Positions 19,561 to 28,648 of a stretch of 64,000 nucleotides of DNA are shown here, piece by piece. The notes beneath the pieces are model-generated. The model did not search any database. It was given only the letters and a program-made list of their open reading frames with translations, and was not told where the DNA came from. The translations under genes were made by a program, and so were the position numbers. This DNA is from Peptacetobacter hiranonis (lineage in GTDB: Bacteria; Bacillota; Clostridia; Peptostreptococcales; Peptostreptococcaceae), in the NCBI RefSeq assembly GCF_008151785.1, contig NZ_CP036523.1, positions 434,001 to 498,000 on the forward strand. The letters run 5' to 3'. Each line of letters opens with the position of its first letter. Positions within the stretch are counted from its first letter, which is position 1.

Positions 19561-20112
19561 ATGAAAAATAGTAGCTTTATTACAGGTAAAGTGCCAATAA
19601 CAAAGGAAGAAGTTAGGGCGATTGCACTTTCTAAGCTAGAAATAGAAAATGCCAAAAGTTTTCTGGATGTCGGAGCTGGAACAGGGAGCGTATGTATAGA
19701 AGCAGCGTTAAAAAATCCTGAGATGAAGGTCGTAGCTGTTGAAAGACACGAGCATGCAGTTGAACTGATTGAGGCTAACAAGGAAAAATTTGGTGTGAAA
19801 AATCTAGAGATTTTAGAAGAATATGCTCCTTTTGAAACAGATGAAAAGTTTGATGCTGTTTTTATAGGAGGGACTGCAAAAAAATTAGAGGAAATAGTGG
19901 ATTGGACATATGAAATTTTAAACGAAGGTGGAAAATTATGCGCCAATTTTATTATAATAGACACTTTTTATAAAGCATTAGAGCTTTTAAGAAATAAGGG
20001 ATTTAAGGATATAGATGTAAGCATGGTGTCTGTATCAAAATTAGAAAAATTGGGTAGTGGGGATTATTTTAAACCACAGAACCCTATTTTTTTAATATCA
20101 GCGGAAAAATAA
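19561..20112 (+). CDS. cbiT: Cobalt-precorrin-6B C15-methyltransferase (decarboxylating)
   Basis: CbiT methylates C15 and removes the C12 acetate carboxyl. The 183-residue class I methyltransferase fold has the SAM motif [17 protein letters not shown] and the acidic residue of motif II in [14 protein letters not shown]. The N-terminal [21 protein letters not shown] is typical of CbiT. The ribosome site is weak (GGTGAAA). Confidence 0.92.
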   Translation: MKNSSFITGKVPITKEEVRAIALSKLEIENAKSFLDVGAGTGSVCIEAALKNPEMKVVAVERHEHAVELIEANKEKFGVKNLEILEEYAPFETDEKFDAVFIGGTAKKLEEIVDWTYEILNEGGKLCANFIIIDTFYKALELLRNKGFKDIDVSMVSVSKLEKLGSGDYFKPQNPIFLISAEK

Positions 20113-20131
20113 ATTAATTTGGAGGTTTGCT

Positions 20132-20902
20132 ATGAGTAAAGTTCATTTTGTCGGAGCTGGACCTGGAGATAAAGAGCTTATAACTTTAAAAGGTTACAAG
20201 CTTTTAAAAAATGCAGATATAGTTATATACGCAGGTTCTTTAGTAAATCCAGAGCTATTAGACTACTGTAAAGAAGATTGTGAGATATACAATAGTGCAG
20301 TTATGGATTTAGGTGAAATAATAGATGTTATGGAAAGAGGAGTTAGAGAAAATAAAGAGGTTGTAAGACTTCAGACTGGAGACTTCTCTATATACGGATC
20401 AATAAGAGAACAGGTTGAGGAGCTAAATAAAGTCGATGTAGGATTTGACTGTACTCCAGGAGTTAGCTCATTTTTAGGTGCATCTTCTGCACTTGGAGTT
20501 GAATACACAGTGCCTGAAATTTCTCAGAGTGTGATTATAACTAGAATGGAAGGAAGAACTCCTGTCCCAGAAAAAGAGTCTATACAGGAATTTGCAAAGC
20601 ATCAGACTTCTATGGTTATTTTCCTATCTGTTCAGGAAATAGAAAAAGTTGTTGAAAGATTAATCGAGGGTGGATATCCAGAAGATACTCCAGTTGCAGT
20701 AGTTTATAAGGCTACTTGGCCAGATGAAATGGCTCTAAGAGGAACACTTACAGATATTGCAGCAAAGGTAAGAGAAAATGGAATAAACAAGACTGCTCTT
20801 ATAATGGTTGGAAGATTTTTAGGTCAGGACTACAACAACTCTAAACTATACGATAAAGATTTTGTACACGAGTACAGAGGAAATGAAGATGGAGAAAAAT
20901 AA
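20132..20902 (+). CDS. cbiF: Cobalt-precorrin-4 C11-methyltransferase
   Basis: CbiF methylates C11 in the anaerobic route. The 256-residue tetrapyrrole methylase has [15 protein letters not shown] at the N terminus, [15 protein letters not shown] and [21 protein letters not shown] site precedes the ATG. Its final codons overlap the start of cbiG, so the two are translationally coupled. Confidence 0.94.
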   Translation: MSKVHFVGAGPGDKELITLKGYKLLKNADIVIYAGSLVNPELLDYCKEDCEIYNSAVMDLGEIIDVMERGVRENKEVVRLQTGDFSIYGSIREQVEELNKVDVGFDCTPGVSSFLGASSALGVEYTVPEISQSVIITRMEGRTPVPEKESIQEFAKHQTSMVIFLSVQEIEKVVERLIEGGYPEDTPVAVVYKATWPDEMALRGTLTDIAAKVRENGINKTALIMVGRFLGQDYNNSKLYDKDFVHEYRGNEDGEK

Positions 20903-22073
20903 ATTCGATTCAGATGCGATTTCTATAGAGAGAAATATTGATTTAAAGAATGAAGTAGACAGGATTTTAGAAAATGGAATATCTAAAAAAGATATCGTCA
21001 TTGCTAAGAAAAATATAAGAATAGCTATTATAGCTGTTACAGAAAAAGGGAAAAATACTGCAGAAAAAATAGCTTCAGAGCTAGAAAATGTAGATGTATT
21101 TTTCCAAAAGAGAGGGATAAAAGAGCTTACAAGAGAGCTTTTTAATAAATACGAATGTATAATTTTTGTATCTGCCTGTGGGATTGCGGTTAGATGTATT
21201 TCTCCATTTTTAAAGAGTAAGTTTGAAGATCCAGCTGTGTTGGTTGTGGACGATAATGGGAATAATGTGATTAGTTTACTAAGTGGACACATAGGTGGAG
21301 CAAATGAAATAACTTTAAAAATAGCAGATGTTTTAAACGCAAATCCAGTGATTACAACATCTACAGATACTAATAAAAAGGGTGCTTTAGATGTTATTGT
21401 GTCTAAAATCGGTGGATATGTGGAAAACCTTAGAGAATCTGCAAAGCTTGTAAATTCATATCTTGTGGATGACAAGCGAGTGGGGATATATTTTGATTCG
21501 GATTATGAAAGTGAAAAAGATAGTCTAAATCTATCTGGATTTGAGTTGATAGATGAAAAAACTGAGATTGATGCAATAGCAAAACTAGATGTACTCGTTT
21601 CAGTTACTGATAAGCTTAGATGTTGGGTAGATGAGATTATTTATAATATAAAGAAAGATAATGAAGAAAAAGAAGATTTAATCTATATAAAGCTAGTTCC
21701 AAGAAGAATTGCACTTGGGATGGGGTGTAGAAAGAATACAGAAACTGAAAAAATGATTAAAGAGTTTTCTACGTTTTCTGCTTTGAACAATATACATCCA
21801 GCTGCAATTGTAAAGACAGGGAGCTTGATTATAAAAAAAGACGAAAAATGTATGATAGATTTATCAAAAGCTCTTTGTGCAGAGTTTAATCTATTTGATG
21901 TAGATGAGATCTGCACTTGTGACTATATGTTTGATAAATCGGAATTTGTAAAGAAAAACACTGGGGTTTATTCTGTTGCACAGCCTTCAGCATATCTCCT
22001 AAGTGGAAATGTTATTTCGGATAAGTATAAAAATAATGGAACAACTTTTGCTTTTGGCAGAATGAAAGGATAA
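20889..22073 (+). CDS. cbiG: Cobalt-precorrin-5A hydrolase
   Basis: CbiG opens the delta-lactone of cobalt-precorrin-5A and releases acetaldehyde. Central motif: [19 protein letters not shown], then [26 protein letters not shown]. The C-terminal CobE-like part holds [11 protein letters not shown]. The ATG at 20889 lies 8 bp after AGAGG inside cbiF; an ATG at 20883 is too close to it. The product has 394 residues. It is another marker of the anaerobic pathway. Confidence 0.92.
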   Translation: MEKNKFDSDAISIERNIDLKNEVDRILENGISKKDIVIAKKNIRIAIIAVTEKGKNTAEKIASELENVDVFFQKRGIKELTRELFNKYECIIFVSACGIAVRCISPFLKSKFEDPAVLVVDDNGNNVISLLSGHIGGANEITLKIADVLNANPVITTSTDTNKKGALDVIVSKIGGYVENLRESAKLVNSYLVDDKRVGIYFDSDYESEKDSLNLSGFELIDEKTEIDAIAKLDVLVSVTDKLRCWVDEIIYNIKKDNEEKEDLIYIKLVPRRIALGMGCRKNTETEKMIKEFSTFSALNNIHPAAIVKTGSLIIKKDEKCMIDLSKALCAEFNLFDVDEICTCDYMFDKSEFVKKNTGVYSVAQPSAYLLSGNVISDKYKNNGTTFAFGRMKG

Positions 22074-22077
22074 AGTT

Positions 22078-22803
22078 ATGATTTACGTTATAGGAATTGG
22101 TCCTGGTGGAAAAGAGTATATGACTCTTGAAGCTATTGAGGCGATAAAAAATTCAGATGTAATAGTTGGATATAAGACATATATTAATTTAATAGAAGAT
22201 ATGATTTCTGATAAGGAAGTCGTACAAAATGGTATGAGAAAAGAAATTGACAGATGTAAGATGGCTGTAGAAATAGCTAAAGAAGGAAAAGATGTAGCTG
22301 TTGTAAGTAGTGGAGATTCTGGAATTTACGGAATGGCAGGACTTATTCTTGAGCTTGTTGTCAAAGAGGACGATGATATTAAGGTCAAAGTTGTACCTGG
22401 TGTAACTGCAAGTATTGCAGCGGCTTCTGTTTTAGGTGCGCCGATAATGCACGACTTCTGTCATATAAGTCTTAGTGATCTTCTAACTCCTTGGGAAGTT
22501 ATAGAAAAAAGATTAAGACTTGCAGCTGAGGCAGATTTTGTAGTTTGCCTATACAACCCAAGAAGCAAGGGAAGAAGTGAACATCTTGCTAGAGCATTTG
22601 AGATAATGGGAGAATTTAAGGATGGAAGCACTCCTGTTGGAATTGTAAAAGATGCAGGAAGAGAAGGCGAAGAAAAATATATCTGTACATTTGATACAAT
22701 GAATTTTGAAATAGTTGATATGACTACAATGGTAATTGTAGGAAATAAATCGACATTTATAGATAAGGATATGATGATAACTCCTAGAGGGTATACAGTT
22801 TAG
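22078..22803 (+). CDS. cbiH: Cobalt-precorrin-3 C17-methyltransferase (ring contraction)
   Basis: CbiH methylates C17 and contracts the macrocycle. The 241-residue protein has GIGPGGKEYMTLEA, VSSGDSGIYGMAGL and the family motif HDFCHISLSDLLTPWEVIEKRL, then LYNPRSKGR. The ATG lies 4 bp after the cbiG stop codon. Confidence 0.95.
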   Translation: MIYVIGIGPGGKEYMTLEAIEAIKNSDVIVGYKTYINLIEDMISDKEVVQNGMRKEIDRCKMAVEIAKEGKDVAVVSSGDSGIYGMAGLILELVVKEDDDIKVKVVPGVTASIAAASVLGAPIMHDFCHISLSDLLTPWEVIEKRLRLAAEADFVVCLYNPRSKGRSEHLARAFEIMGEFKDGSTPVGIVKDAGREGEEKYICTFDTMNFEIVDMTTMVIVGNKSTFIDKDMMITPRGYTV

Positions 22804-22819
22804 AAAAGGGAGTGATTTT

Positions 22820-23608
22820 TTGGTACTAGTTTTAGGTGGTACTTCAGACAGCATAAAAATATGCGAATTAATAAATAAAAAAGGATTTTGTAATAGATAT
22901 ATACTTTCTGTAACAACTGAATACGGAAAAGATTTAGCTGAGGGAAAGGTGCAGCAGATTCATCTTGGTAAAATGACAGAGAAAGATATGGAGAAATTCA
23001 TTATGGAAAATAAGATTTCGTTCATAATAGATGCAACTCACCCTTATGCTACAGAGGTTTCAAAAAATGCTATAAAAGCTGCTGAAAAGACGGATACAGG
23101 ATATATAAGATACGAGAGAAAATCCTTACTTAAAGAGATAGATTATAAAGGATGTCGTTTTGCAGATAGTATTGATGAGATGTGTGAAATGGCTAAAGAT
23201 GGTGGATATAAAAGAATACTTATAGGAACTGGAAGCAAGAATTTAGCTAGATATAGAGAAAATTTACCTGAAATAGAATTATTTCCAAGAGTGCTTCCAA
23301 CATCAGAAGTGATTATAGAATGTGAAAAACTTGGATTCAATGCAGATAATATAATTGCGATGAAGGGTCCATTTTCAAAAGATATGAATGTAGAAATGAT
23401 CAAGCACTACGACATAGACCTTATGCTAACTAAAGAAAGTGGAGCTGCAGGTGGATTTTTAGAAAAAATCGACGCCTGTGAGGAATGTGGGATAGATGTG
23501 CTTGTTCTTAAAAGACAGAGAATGAACTATCCAAATCAGACTAGTGAATTAAAAGATATTGAAGAGATACTAGATATTTGGAAAGACGAAGCAAAATTTG
23601 ATTGCTAG
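22820..23608 (+). CDS. cbiJ: Cobalt-precorrin-6A reductase
   Basis: CbiJ/CobK reduces a macrocycle double bond with a nicotinamide cofactor. The 262-residue protein starts VLVLGGTSDSIKICELI, has IIDATHPYATEVSKNA (the family DATHPYA motif) and MLTKESGAAGGFLEKI. It starts with TTG after AAGGGAGTG. Confidence 0.93.
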   Translation: MVLVLGGTSDSIKICELINKKGFCNRYILSVTTEYGKDLAEGKVQQIHLGKMTEKDMEKFIMENKISFIIDATHPYATEVSKNAIKAAEKTDTGYIRYERKSLLKEIDYKGCRFADSIDEMCEMAKDGGYKRILIGTGSKNLARYRENLPEIELFPRVLPTSEVIIECEKLGFNADNIIAMKGPFSKDMNVEMIKHYDIDLMLTKESGAAGGFLEKIDACEECGIDVLVLKRQRMNYPNQTSELKDIEEILDIWKDEAKFDC

Positions 23609-23658
23609 TTTTTTGAAAGATTAAATAAAATTTTATTAAATGAATGGAGATTAGGTAC

Positions 23659-24429
23659 ATGAAAAAAGCGATACTTGTTGTAAGTTTTGGTACTAGCTAC
23701 CACGATACTAGAGAAAAAACTATACATGCAGTTGAGGATAAGATAAAAGCTGCTTTTGAAGGATATGATTTCTTTAGAGCTTTTACATCTAATATGATAA
23801 TAAATAAATTGAAAAAAAGAGATGGAATAGAGATAGACAATCCAATTCAGGCTATGGATAGACTTTATGAAATGGGATACGAAGAAGTAGTTATTCAAAC
23901 ATTACACATAATATGTGGACACGAATATGTGAAATTAAAAAATCAGATAACTGAGTACAAGGATAAATTTAAGAGCATAAAATTTGGTAGACCGCTTCTT
24001 TTTGGAATAGAGGACTACAAAGAAACTGTTGAAGCTGTAAAAGAAGTAACAGATGAAATGGACTCAACTGTTGTTCTTATGGGACATGGTACTGACCATG
24101 AAAGCCACAGTGCATACCCTGCAATAGAGTACTATTTTAGAGATATGGGTGCAGATGTTTATGTTGGTACTGTTGAAGGTTATCCAGAAATAGACAGTGT
24201 AGTGAAAAGATTAAAAGAAAGAGATGTTAAAAAAGTACACCTTATGCCACTTATGCTTGTTGCTGGAGACCATGCACAGAATGATATGGCAGGAGATGAA
24301 GAGGACTCTTGGAAAACTGTAATAGAGTCTGAAGGAATAGAAACAGAAGTTCATTTAAAAGGACTTGGAGAGATAGAAAAAATTCAGCAGAAATTTGTAC
24401 AGCACGCATTAGAAGCTGAAGAGGTTTAG
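23659..24429 (+). CDS. cbiK: Sirohydrochlorin cobaltochelatase, CbiK type
   Basis: CbiK inserts cobalt into sirohydrochlorin, the committed step of the anaerobic pathway. It is 256 residues long, as expected for CbiK and twice CbiX-short. It has VVSFGTSYHDTREKTI at the N terminus, metal-site histidines in QTLHIICGHEY, GHGTDHESHSAYPAIE, and the C-terminal MPLMLVAGDHAQNDMAGD. I use the ATG at 23659, 9 bp after GGAG, rather than the ATG at 23644. No signal peptide is visible, so it should be cytoplasmic. Confidence 0.94.
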   Translation: MKKAILVVSFGTSYHDTREKTIHAVEDKIKAAFEGYDFFRAFTSNMIINKLKKRDGIEIDNPIQAMDRLYEMGYEEVVIQTLHIICGHEYVKLKNQITEYKDKFKSIKFGRPLLFGIEDYKETVEAVKEVTDEMDSTVVLMGHGTDHESHSAYPAIEYYFRDMGADVYVGTVEGYPEIDSVVKRLKERDVKKVHLMPLMLVAGDHAQNDMAGDEEDSWKTVIESEGIETEVHLKGLGEIEKIQQKFVQHALEAEEV

Positions 24430-24440
24430 AGGAGAAAAGA

Positions 24441-25151
24441 ATGGCAAAATTTTACGGAATAGGTACAGGGCCTGGAGATAGCTCGTTACTTACGATAAAA
24501 GCAGTGGAAACTTTAAAAAAGATAGATATATTATTTACTCCAGAGCCTAAAAAGGGTGGAGAAAGTTTAGCTTTGTCGATAGTTAAGGACTATTTACCAG
24601 AGGATTTAGAGATAAGACAGAGACATTTCCCGATGAATTTTAACGGAGAAGAGAAAATAAAAGCTTGGGAAGAAATAGCTCTAGAGATAGAAGATGAGAT
24701 AAATATAAATGGAAAAGATGTAGGATTTGTAACTCTTGGAGATCCAATGATTTACAGTACTTATGTTTATATAATGGAAAGACTTAGCGAGGATGTGGAA
24801 GTGGTTACAATACCTGGAATTTCTTCGTTTTCTAATATAGCATCTTCTAATAATTTCCCTCTAGTTATGGATACGGATGCACTTGTTGTAACTCCATGCA
24901 CAATAGAAGAGGAAAAGTTAGACTTTATACTTCAAAACTACAACTGTATAGTTTTGATGAAGGTTTATAAGAATTTTAAGGAAGTAATAGCTAAGTTAGA
25001 AGAGTATGGATTAATTGACAATGCAATACTTGTCAGCAATTCATCTCAGGAGAGAGAAGTTGTATATAAGGATTTAAGAGAGGCTGGACTTGAGGATAAG
25101 ATTTCATATTTCTCAACAATTCTAGTAAACAAAAGCTATAAAAATAAATAG
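24441..25151 (+). CDS. cbiL: Cobalt-precorrin-2 C20-methyltransferase
   Basis: CbiL methylates C20 with SAM. The 236-residue tetrapyrrole methylase has GIGTGPGDSSLLTIKAVE, the early KKGGESLALSI, VTLGDPMIYSTYVYIM and PGISSFSNIASSNNFPL. GAGGAG precedes the ATG at 11 bp from cbiK. Confidence 0.94.
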   Translation: MAKFYGIGTGPGDSSLLTIKAVETLKKIDILFTPEPKKGGESLALSIVKDYLPEDLEIRQRHFPMNFNGEEKIKAWEEIALEIEDEININGKDVGFVTLGDPMIYSTYVYIMERLSEDVEVVTIPGISSFSNIASSNNFPLVMDTDALVVTPCTIEEEKLDFILQNYNCIVLMKVYKNFKEVIAKLEEYGLIDNAILVSNSSQEREVVYKDLREAGLEDKISYFSTILVNKSYKNK

Positions 25152-25164
25152 AAAGGCGATAAAA

Positions 25165-26064
25165 ATGAAGATACGAGTAGGAACTAGGGGAAGTAATTTA
25201 GCGCTTATACAGACAAATTGGGCGATTGATAGATTAAAAGAAAAATTCCCTGAGGTTGAGTTTGAAGTTAAGATAATAAAAACAAAGGGAGATAAAATCC
25301 TACATTTATCACTAGATAAGATAGGGGATAAGGGACTTTTTGTTAAGGAGATAGAAAGTCAGCTACTAGAAGGTGAGATAGATTTAGCTGTTCACAGTAT
25401 GAAAGATATGCCAGCTGAGGTGGTTGAAGGTTTAAAATTTGCAGCAGTTCCAAAGAGAGAAGACCCTAGAGATGTAATTATACTTAGAGAAGGGTTAAAT
25501 AGTTTTGATGAACTTCCAATAGGAGCTACTATAGGAACTGGGAGCAAGAGAAGAAAATATCAGCTTCTGAGAAAAAGACCAGATTTAAATATTGTTCCAA
25601 TAAGAGGAAACATAGAAACTAGAATATCTAAAATCGAATCTGAAAATTTAGATGGGATAGTTTTAGCTGCATCTGGTGTAATTAGAGCAGATTTAGAGGA
25701 AAAGATAACAGAATTTCTTCCTGTAGATTTAATGATACCAGCACCAGCACAGGGAGCTCTTGCCTTAGAAATAAGGGAAAATGATGAAGAGCTTGAAAAG
25801 ATGATAGATGCTATAAAGGACGAGATTTCTCAGATTCAGACTGATGCAGAGAGAAGTTATCTTGCTGGAATAGACGGAAGCTGTCATATTCCAATGGGTG
25901 CATACTGTGAAGTAGACGGAGAAAAATTGACTCTTACTGGAATTTTTGGAGATGAGGACGGAGAAAAGATAACTGTTGCATCTCTTGAAGGGGATAGAGA
26001 TAATCCAAAAGAGCTTGGAAGCAATTTGGCTAAGCTTGTTTTGAAAAAGCATAGAGAAGAATAA
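25165..26064 (+). CDS. hemC: Hydroxymethylbilane synthase (porphobilinogen deaminase)
   Basis: HemC joins four porphobilinogens into hydroxymethylbilane. The 299-residue protein has RVGTRGSNLALIQTNWA, HSMKDMPAE, IGTGSKRRKYQL, RGNIETRISK and the dipyrromethane-binding Cys in GIDGSCHIPMGAY. Being inside the cobalamin operon suggests tetrapyrrole flux here is meant for B12. hemA, hemL and hemB are not in this window. Confidence 0.96.
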   Translation: MKIRVGTRGSNLALIQTNWAIDRLKEKFPEVEFEVKIIKTKGDKILHLSLDKIGDKGLFVKEIESQLLEGEIDLAVHSMKDMPAEVVEGLKFAAVPKREDPRDVIILREGLNSFDELPIGATIGTGSKRRKYQLLRKRPDLNIVPIRGNIETRISKIESENLDGIVLAASGVIRADLEEKITEFLPVDLMIPAPAQGALALEIRENDEELEKMIDAIKDEISQIQTDAERSYLAGIDGSCHIPMGAYCEVDGEKLTLTGIFGDEDGEKITVASLEGDRDNPKELGSNLAKLVLKKHREE

Positions 26065-26097
26065 ACTAAATTAAATAGATAGAAATGAGGATTTTTG

Positions 26098-27594
26098 ATG
26101 AAAGGAAAGGTATATCTTGTAGGTGCGGGGCCTGGAGATACAAAACTTATGACTTTAAAAGGTCTTGAGTGTATCAAAAAGTCCGACGTAATAATATACG
26201 ATAGACTTGCAAATGATAAATTTTTAAAAGAGGCCAAAGAAGATTGCGAGTTTATTTATGTTGGGAAGAAGTCGAGCAATCACATTCTTCCACAGGATAT
26301 GATAAATGAAGTAATCGCTCAAAAGGCACTTGAAGGAAAGATCGTAACTAGATTAAAGGGTGGAGACCCTTATGTTTTTGGTAGAGGTGGAGAAGAAGCC
26401 GAGGTACTTTACGATGAGGGGATAGACTTTGAAATTGTACCGGGGATAACTTCTGCAATAGGTGGACTTTGTTATGCAGGAATACCTATAACTCATAGAG
26501 ATTATGCGTCTTCGTTCCATGTAATTACAGGACATCTAAGAGAAGACGAGGATAAGGAAATTAACTGGAATGCACTTGCTAACTGCAAGGGAACACTAGT
26601 ATTTTTAATGGGTATAGGAAATCTTAAACATATAAGCGATAGACTTATAGAAGAAGGCAGAGATCCTAAAACACCTGTTGCTTTTGTAAGCTGGGCCACT
26701 AGATACAATCAGAGAACAGTTGTTACAGATTTAGAAAATGCGTATGAAGTTGCACAGGAGAAAAAGGTAAAAGCTCCATCGTTAATCGTTGTTGGAGATG
26801 TTGTAAAGGTTAGAGATAAGCTGAATTTCTTTGAAAATAGAGATTTATTTGGCAAGAAAGTGGTTGTGACTAGAGCTAGAAAACAGAGCAGCGACCTTTC
26901 TGAAAAAATAAACTCTCTTGGAGGAAAGGCAGTAGAGCTTCCAGTTATCAAAATTGAGAAAAATGACGATACAGAGCTTAGAAAAGAGATAGAGAATTTA
27001 AGAGATTATACACATATTGTATTTACAAGTAGAAATGGTGTTGAACTATTCTTTGAAACTTTAGACGATATGGGACTTGATTCAAGAGTATTCTTTGGAG
27101 TGAAAGTCTGTTCAATAGGAGCAGGTACTTCTGAGGAACTTATGAAGAGAGGTATAAAAGCTGATATAGTGCCTGAAAGATTTGTGGCAGAGTCGCTGTT
27201 TGAAGAGATGAAAAAGACTGTGAAAAGCAGCGATAGAATTTTAATTCCTAGATCTGAAAATGCTAGAGAGTTTTTAGCAGATAAGTTGAAGGAAATATGT
27301 GAGGTAACAGAGGTATTTAGCTATAAGACTGTTATAGATGAGAAGAGTAGAGAGATTGCAGAGGATGTACTGAAATCTGATGTGGATTATGTTACGTTTA
27401 CAAGTAGCTCTACTGTTAAGAATCTTGTTGAGATTGCTGGAGAGAATTATAAGGAGTTGCTTGAAGGCAAGAAGCTTGTGTCTATTGGTCCTGTGACTAG
27501 TAGGACGATAGAGGAGTTTGGGCTTGAGGTATATAAAGAGGCTGAAGTAAGTACGATTCAGGGAGTTATGGACGTGCTTGTAAATGATAAATAA
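26098..27594 (+). CDS. cobA-hemD: Fused uroporphyrinogen-III methyltransferase and uroporphyrinogen-III synthase
   Basis: Two enzymes are fused in 498 residues. Residues about 1-245 are a SAM-dependent uroporphyrinogen III methylase (GAGPGDTKLMTLKG, RLKGGDPYVFGRGGEEAE, GITSAIGGLCYAGIPITHR). Residues about 250-498 are HemD, the synthase (VVVTRARKQSSDLSEK, FTSRNGVELFF, FTSSSTVKNL). Together with HemC they take porphobilinogen to precorrin-2. The start is the ATG at 26098; a TTG lies just before it. No precorrin-2 dehydrogenase is encoded in the operon, so that step must come from elsewhere. This is the last gene before the terminator. Confidence 0.95.
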   Translation: MKGKVYLVGAGPGDTKLMTLKGLECIKKSDVIIYDRLANDKFLKEAKEDCEFIYVGKKSSNHILPQDMINEVIAQKALEGKIVTRLKGGDPYVFGRGGEEAEVLYDEGIDFEIVPGITSAIGGLCYAGIPITHRDYASSFHVITGHLREDEDKEINWNALANCKGTLVFLMGIGNLKHISDRLIEEGRDPKTPVAFVSWATRYNQRTVVTDLENAYEVAQEKKVKAPSLIVVGDVVKVRDKLNFFENRDLFGKKVVVTRARKQSSDLSEKINSLGGKAVELPVIKIEKNDDTELRKEIENLRDYTHIVFTSRNGVELFFETLDDMGLDSRVFFGVKVCSIGAGTSEELMKRGIKADIVPERFVAESLFEEMKKTVKSSDRILIPRSENAREFLADKLKEICEVTEVFSYKTVIDEKSREIAEDVLKSDVDYVTFTSSSTVKNLVEIAGENYKELLEGKKLVSIGPVTSRTIEEFGLEVYKEAEVSTIQGVMDVLVNDK

Positions 27595-27603
27595 TATTAA
27601 AAA

Positions 27604-27654
27604 ATACTGTCACAAGGACATCTTTTAAGAGATGCTTGTGGCAGTATTTTTTTT
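27604..27654. terminator. Bidirectional terminator between the cobalamin operon and the sigma factor
   Basis: ATACTGTCACAAG..CATCT faces AGATG..CTTGTGGCAGTAT with a T-run on the plus side and A residues on the other. It can serve both converging transcripts. Confidence 0.85.
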
Positions 27655-28411
27655 AGTTTGTGTATTCTTTTTTTAGAAGCATTAGAGCTTTTCTTTCTAT
27701 TCTAGATACTTGTACTTGAGATATACCCAGGATTTCACCTGTTTTTGCTTGGGTGAAGTCTTCAAAGTATCTCAGTTTCATGACCTTTTTTTCTAGGTCT
27801 GGTAGTTCGTCTATTATCTCATTGAGCTCTATTAGTTCTGTGTATGGAATGCTGTCTTCCATGATTATGTTGTTAGATAGATCTAACTGTGTGTATTCGC
27901 TATCAGATTCGTATATGTTGAAGTATTCAACAGGTGATAGTGCTATTAGAGCTGATTGTATTTTTTCTATTGGTATGTTTAGCTCTTTGGATAGAGCTTG
28001 TAGACTGGCTTCTTTGCCTGTTTTTTTGAAGTATTGTGTTTTGTATTTTTTTGCTTTCCAACCTATGGTCTTTAGTTCTCTAGATATTTTGATTATTCCA
28101 TCATCCCTCAAAAATCTTTTTATTTCGCCCTCAATTAGTGGAACTGCATAGCTAGAGAACATATTTCCTAGATTAGGATCAAACCTTTCAATAGCTTTTA
28201 CTAGTCCTATACAGCCAAGCTGGTATAGGTCATCATTATCTAAGCTGCTGAAAGAAAATTTAGATACAGCCTTTTTTACTAGACCTATGTTTAGTTTTAT
28301 CAGTTTGTTTTTAGATTTTAAATCTCCTTTTTGAGCTAGTGAGATTAAAGATAGAATCTCATCGTAGCTGACAACTTTATTATAGAATTTGCTTTTCTTA
28401 GAATTTATCAT
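27653..28411 (-). CDS. Sporulation-type RNA polymerase sigma factor (SigF/SigG group)
   Basis: This 252-residue sigma-70 family member has region 2.2-2.3 DDLYQLGCIGLVKAIERFD (about 61-79), region 2.4 FSSYAVPLIEGEIKRFLRDD (about 86-105), region 3, and a region 4 HTH containing GEILGISQVQVSRIERKAL (about 222-240). AVP.IEGEIKR.LRDDG is the hallmark of the SigF/SigG/SigB group. I cannot say whether it is SigF or SigG. It stands alone: no spoIIAA-spoIIAB or spoIIGA-sigE neighbour is present. It diverges from the pilus operon, and three Spo0A-box-like repeats lie just upstream. The start is ATG with GGGAG before it. Confidence 0.85.
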   Translation of the reverse strand: MINSKKSKFYNKVVSYDEILSLISLAQKGDLKSKNKLIKLNIGLVKKAVSKFSFSSLDNDDLYQLGCIGLVKAIERFDPNLGNMFSSYAVPLIEGEIKRFLRDDGIIKISRELKTIGWKAKKYKTQYFKKTGKEASLQALSKELNIPIEKIQSALIALSPVEYFNIYESDSEYTQLDLSNNIIMEDSIPYTELIELNEIIDELPDLEKKVMKLRYFEDFTQAKTGEILGISQVQVSRIERKALMLLKKEYTN

Positions 28412-28470
28412 TGTAGAAACTCCCTATTAAAAAATTTCTAAATGATGATTGTGCACAATTATCGATTTAG

Positions 28471-28499
28471 TTTATATATATATTTTAACAAAAAAAGAA
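28471..28499 (-). promoter_or_regulatory. Candidate promoter of the sigma gene
   Basis: On the minus strand, TATAAA (28476 to 28471) lies 17 bp from a poor -35, TTCTTT (28499 to 28494). The 0A-box-like array ends 10 bp upstream of that -35, the layout of an activator-dependent promoter. The alternative -10 choices in this TATATA run make the exact position uncertain. Confidence 0.4.
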
Positions 28500-28508
28500 A
28501 CAAAAGTC

Positions 28509-28537
28509 TTTGTAGGAATTTGTCGAAATTTGTCGAA
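28509..28537. promoter_or_regulatory. Tandem Spo0A-box-like repeats
   Basis: TTTGTCGAA occurs at 28519-28527 and 28529-28537, and a 7/9 match (TTTGTAGGA) at 28509-28517. All three are in phase at 10 bp. The Bacillus Spo0A box is TTTGTCRAA with core TGTCGAA. Phased boxes next to a weak -35 are the pattern of Spo0A-activated promoters such as spoIIA and spoIIG. The array is between the sigma gene and the pilus operon and could act on either. Confidence 0.65.
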
Positions 28538-28579
28538 ATTGGGTCTGAAACAGAAAATATTCTGAAAATAATAAATTGT

Positions 28580-28608
28580 GAATATGAAAAAGAGAAATGA
28601 CCATAATA
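28580..28608 (+). promoter_or_regulatory. Sigma-G-like promoter of the pilus operon
   Basis: GAATA (28580-28584), 17 bp, CATAATA (28602-28608). This fits the forespore sigma-G consensus as known in Bacillus (gHATR, 17-18 bp, CATnHTA) at every specified position. It would start transcription near 28615, about 25 nt before the pilB ribosome site. A weak sigma-A alternative (TTGTCG at 28530, GAAAAT at 28553) overlaps the 0A boxes. Confidence 0.5.
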
Positions 28609-28648
28609 AAAGTAGAATAACTTTTTATTTGAGATTTGGAAGGGAGAG

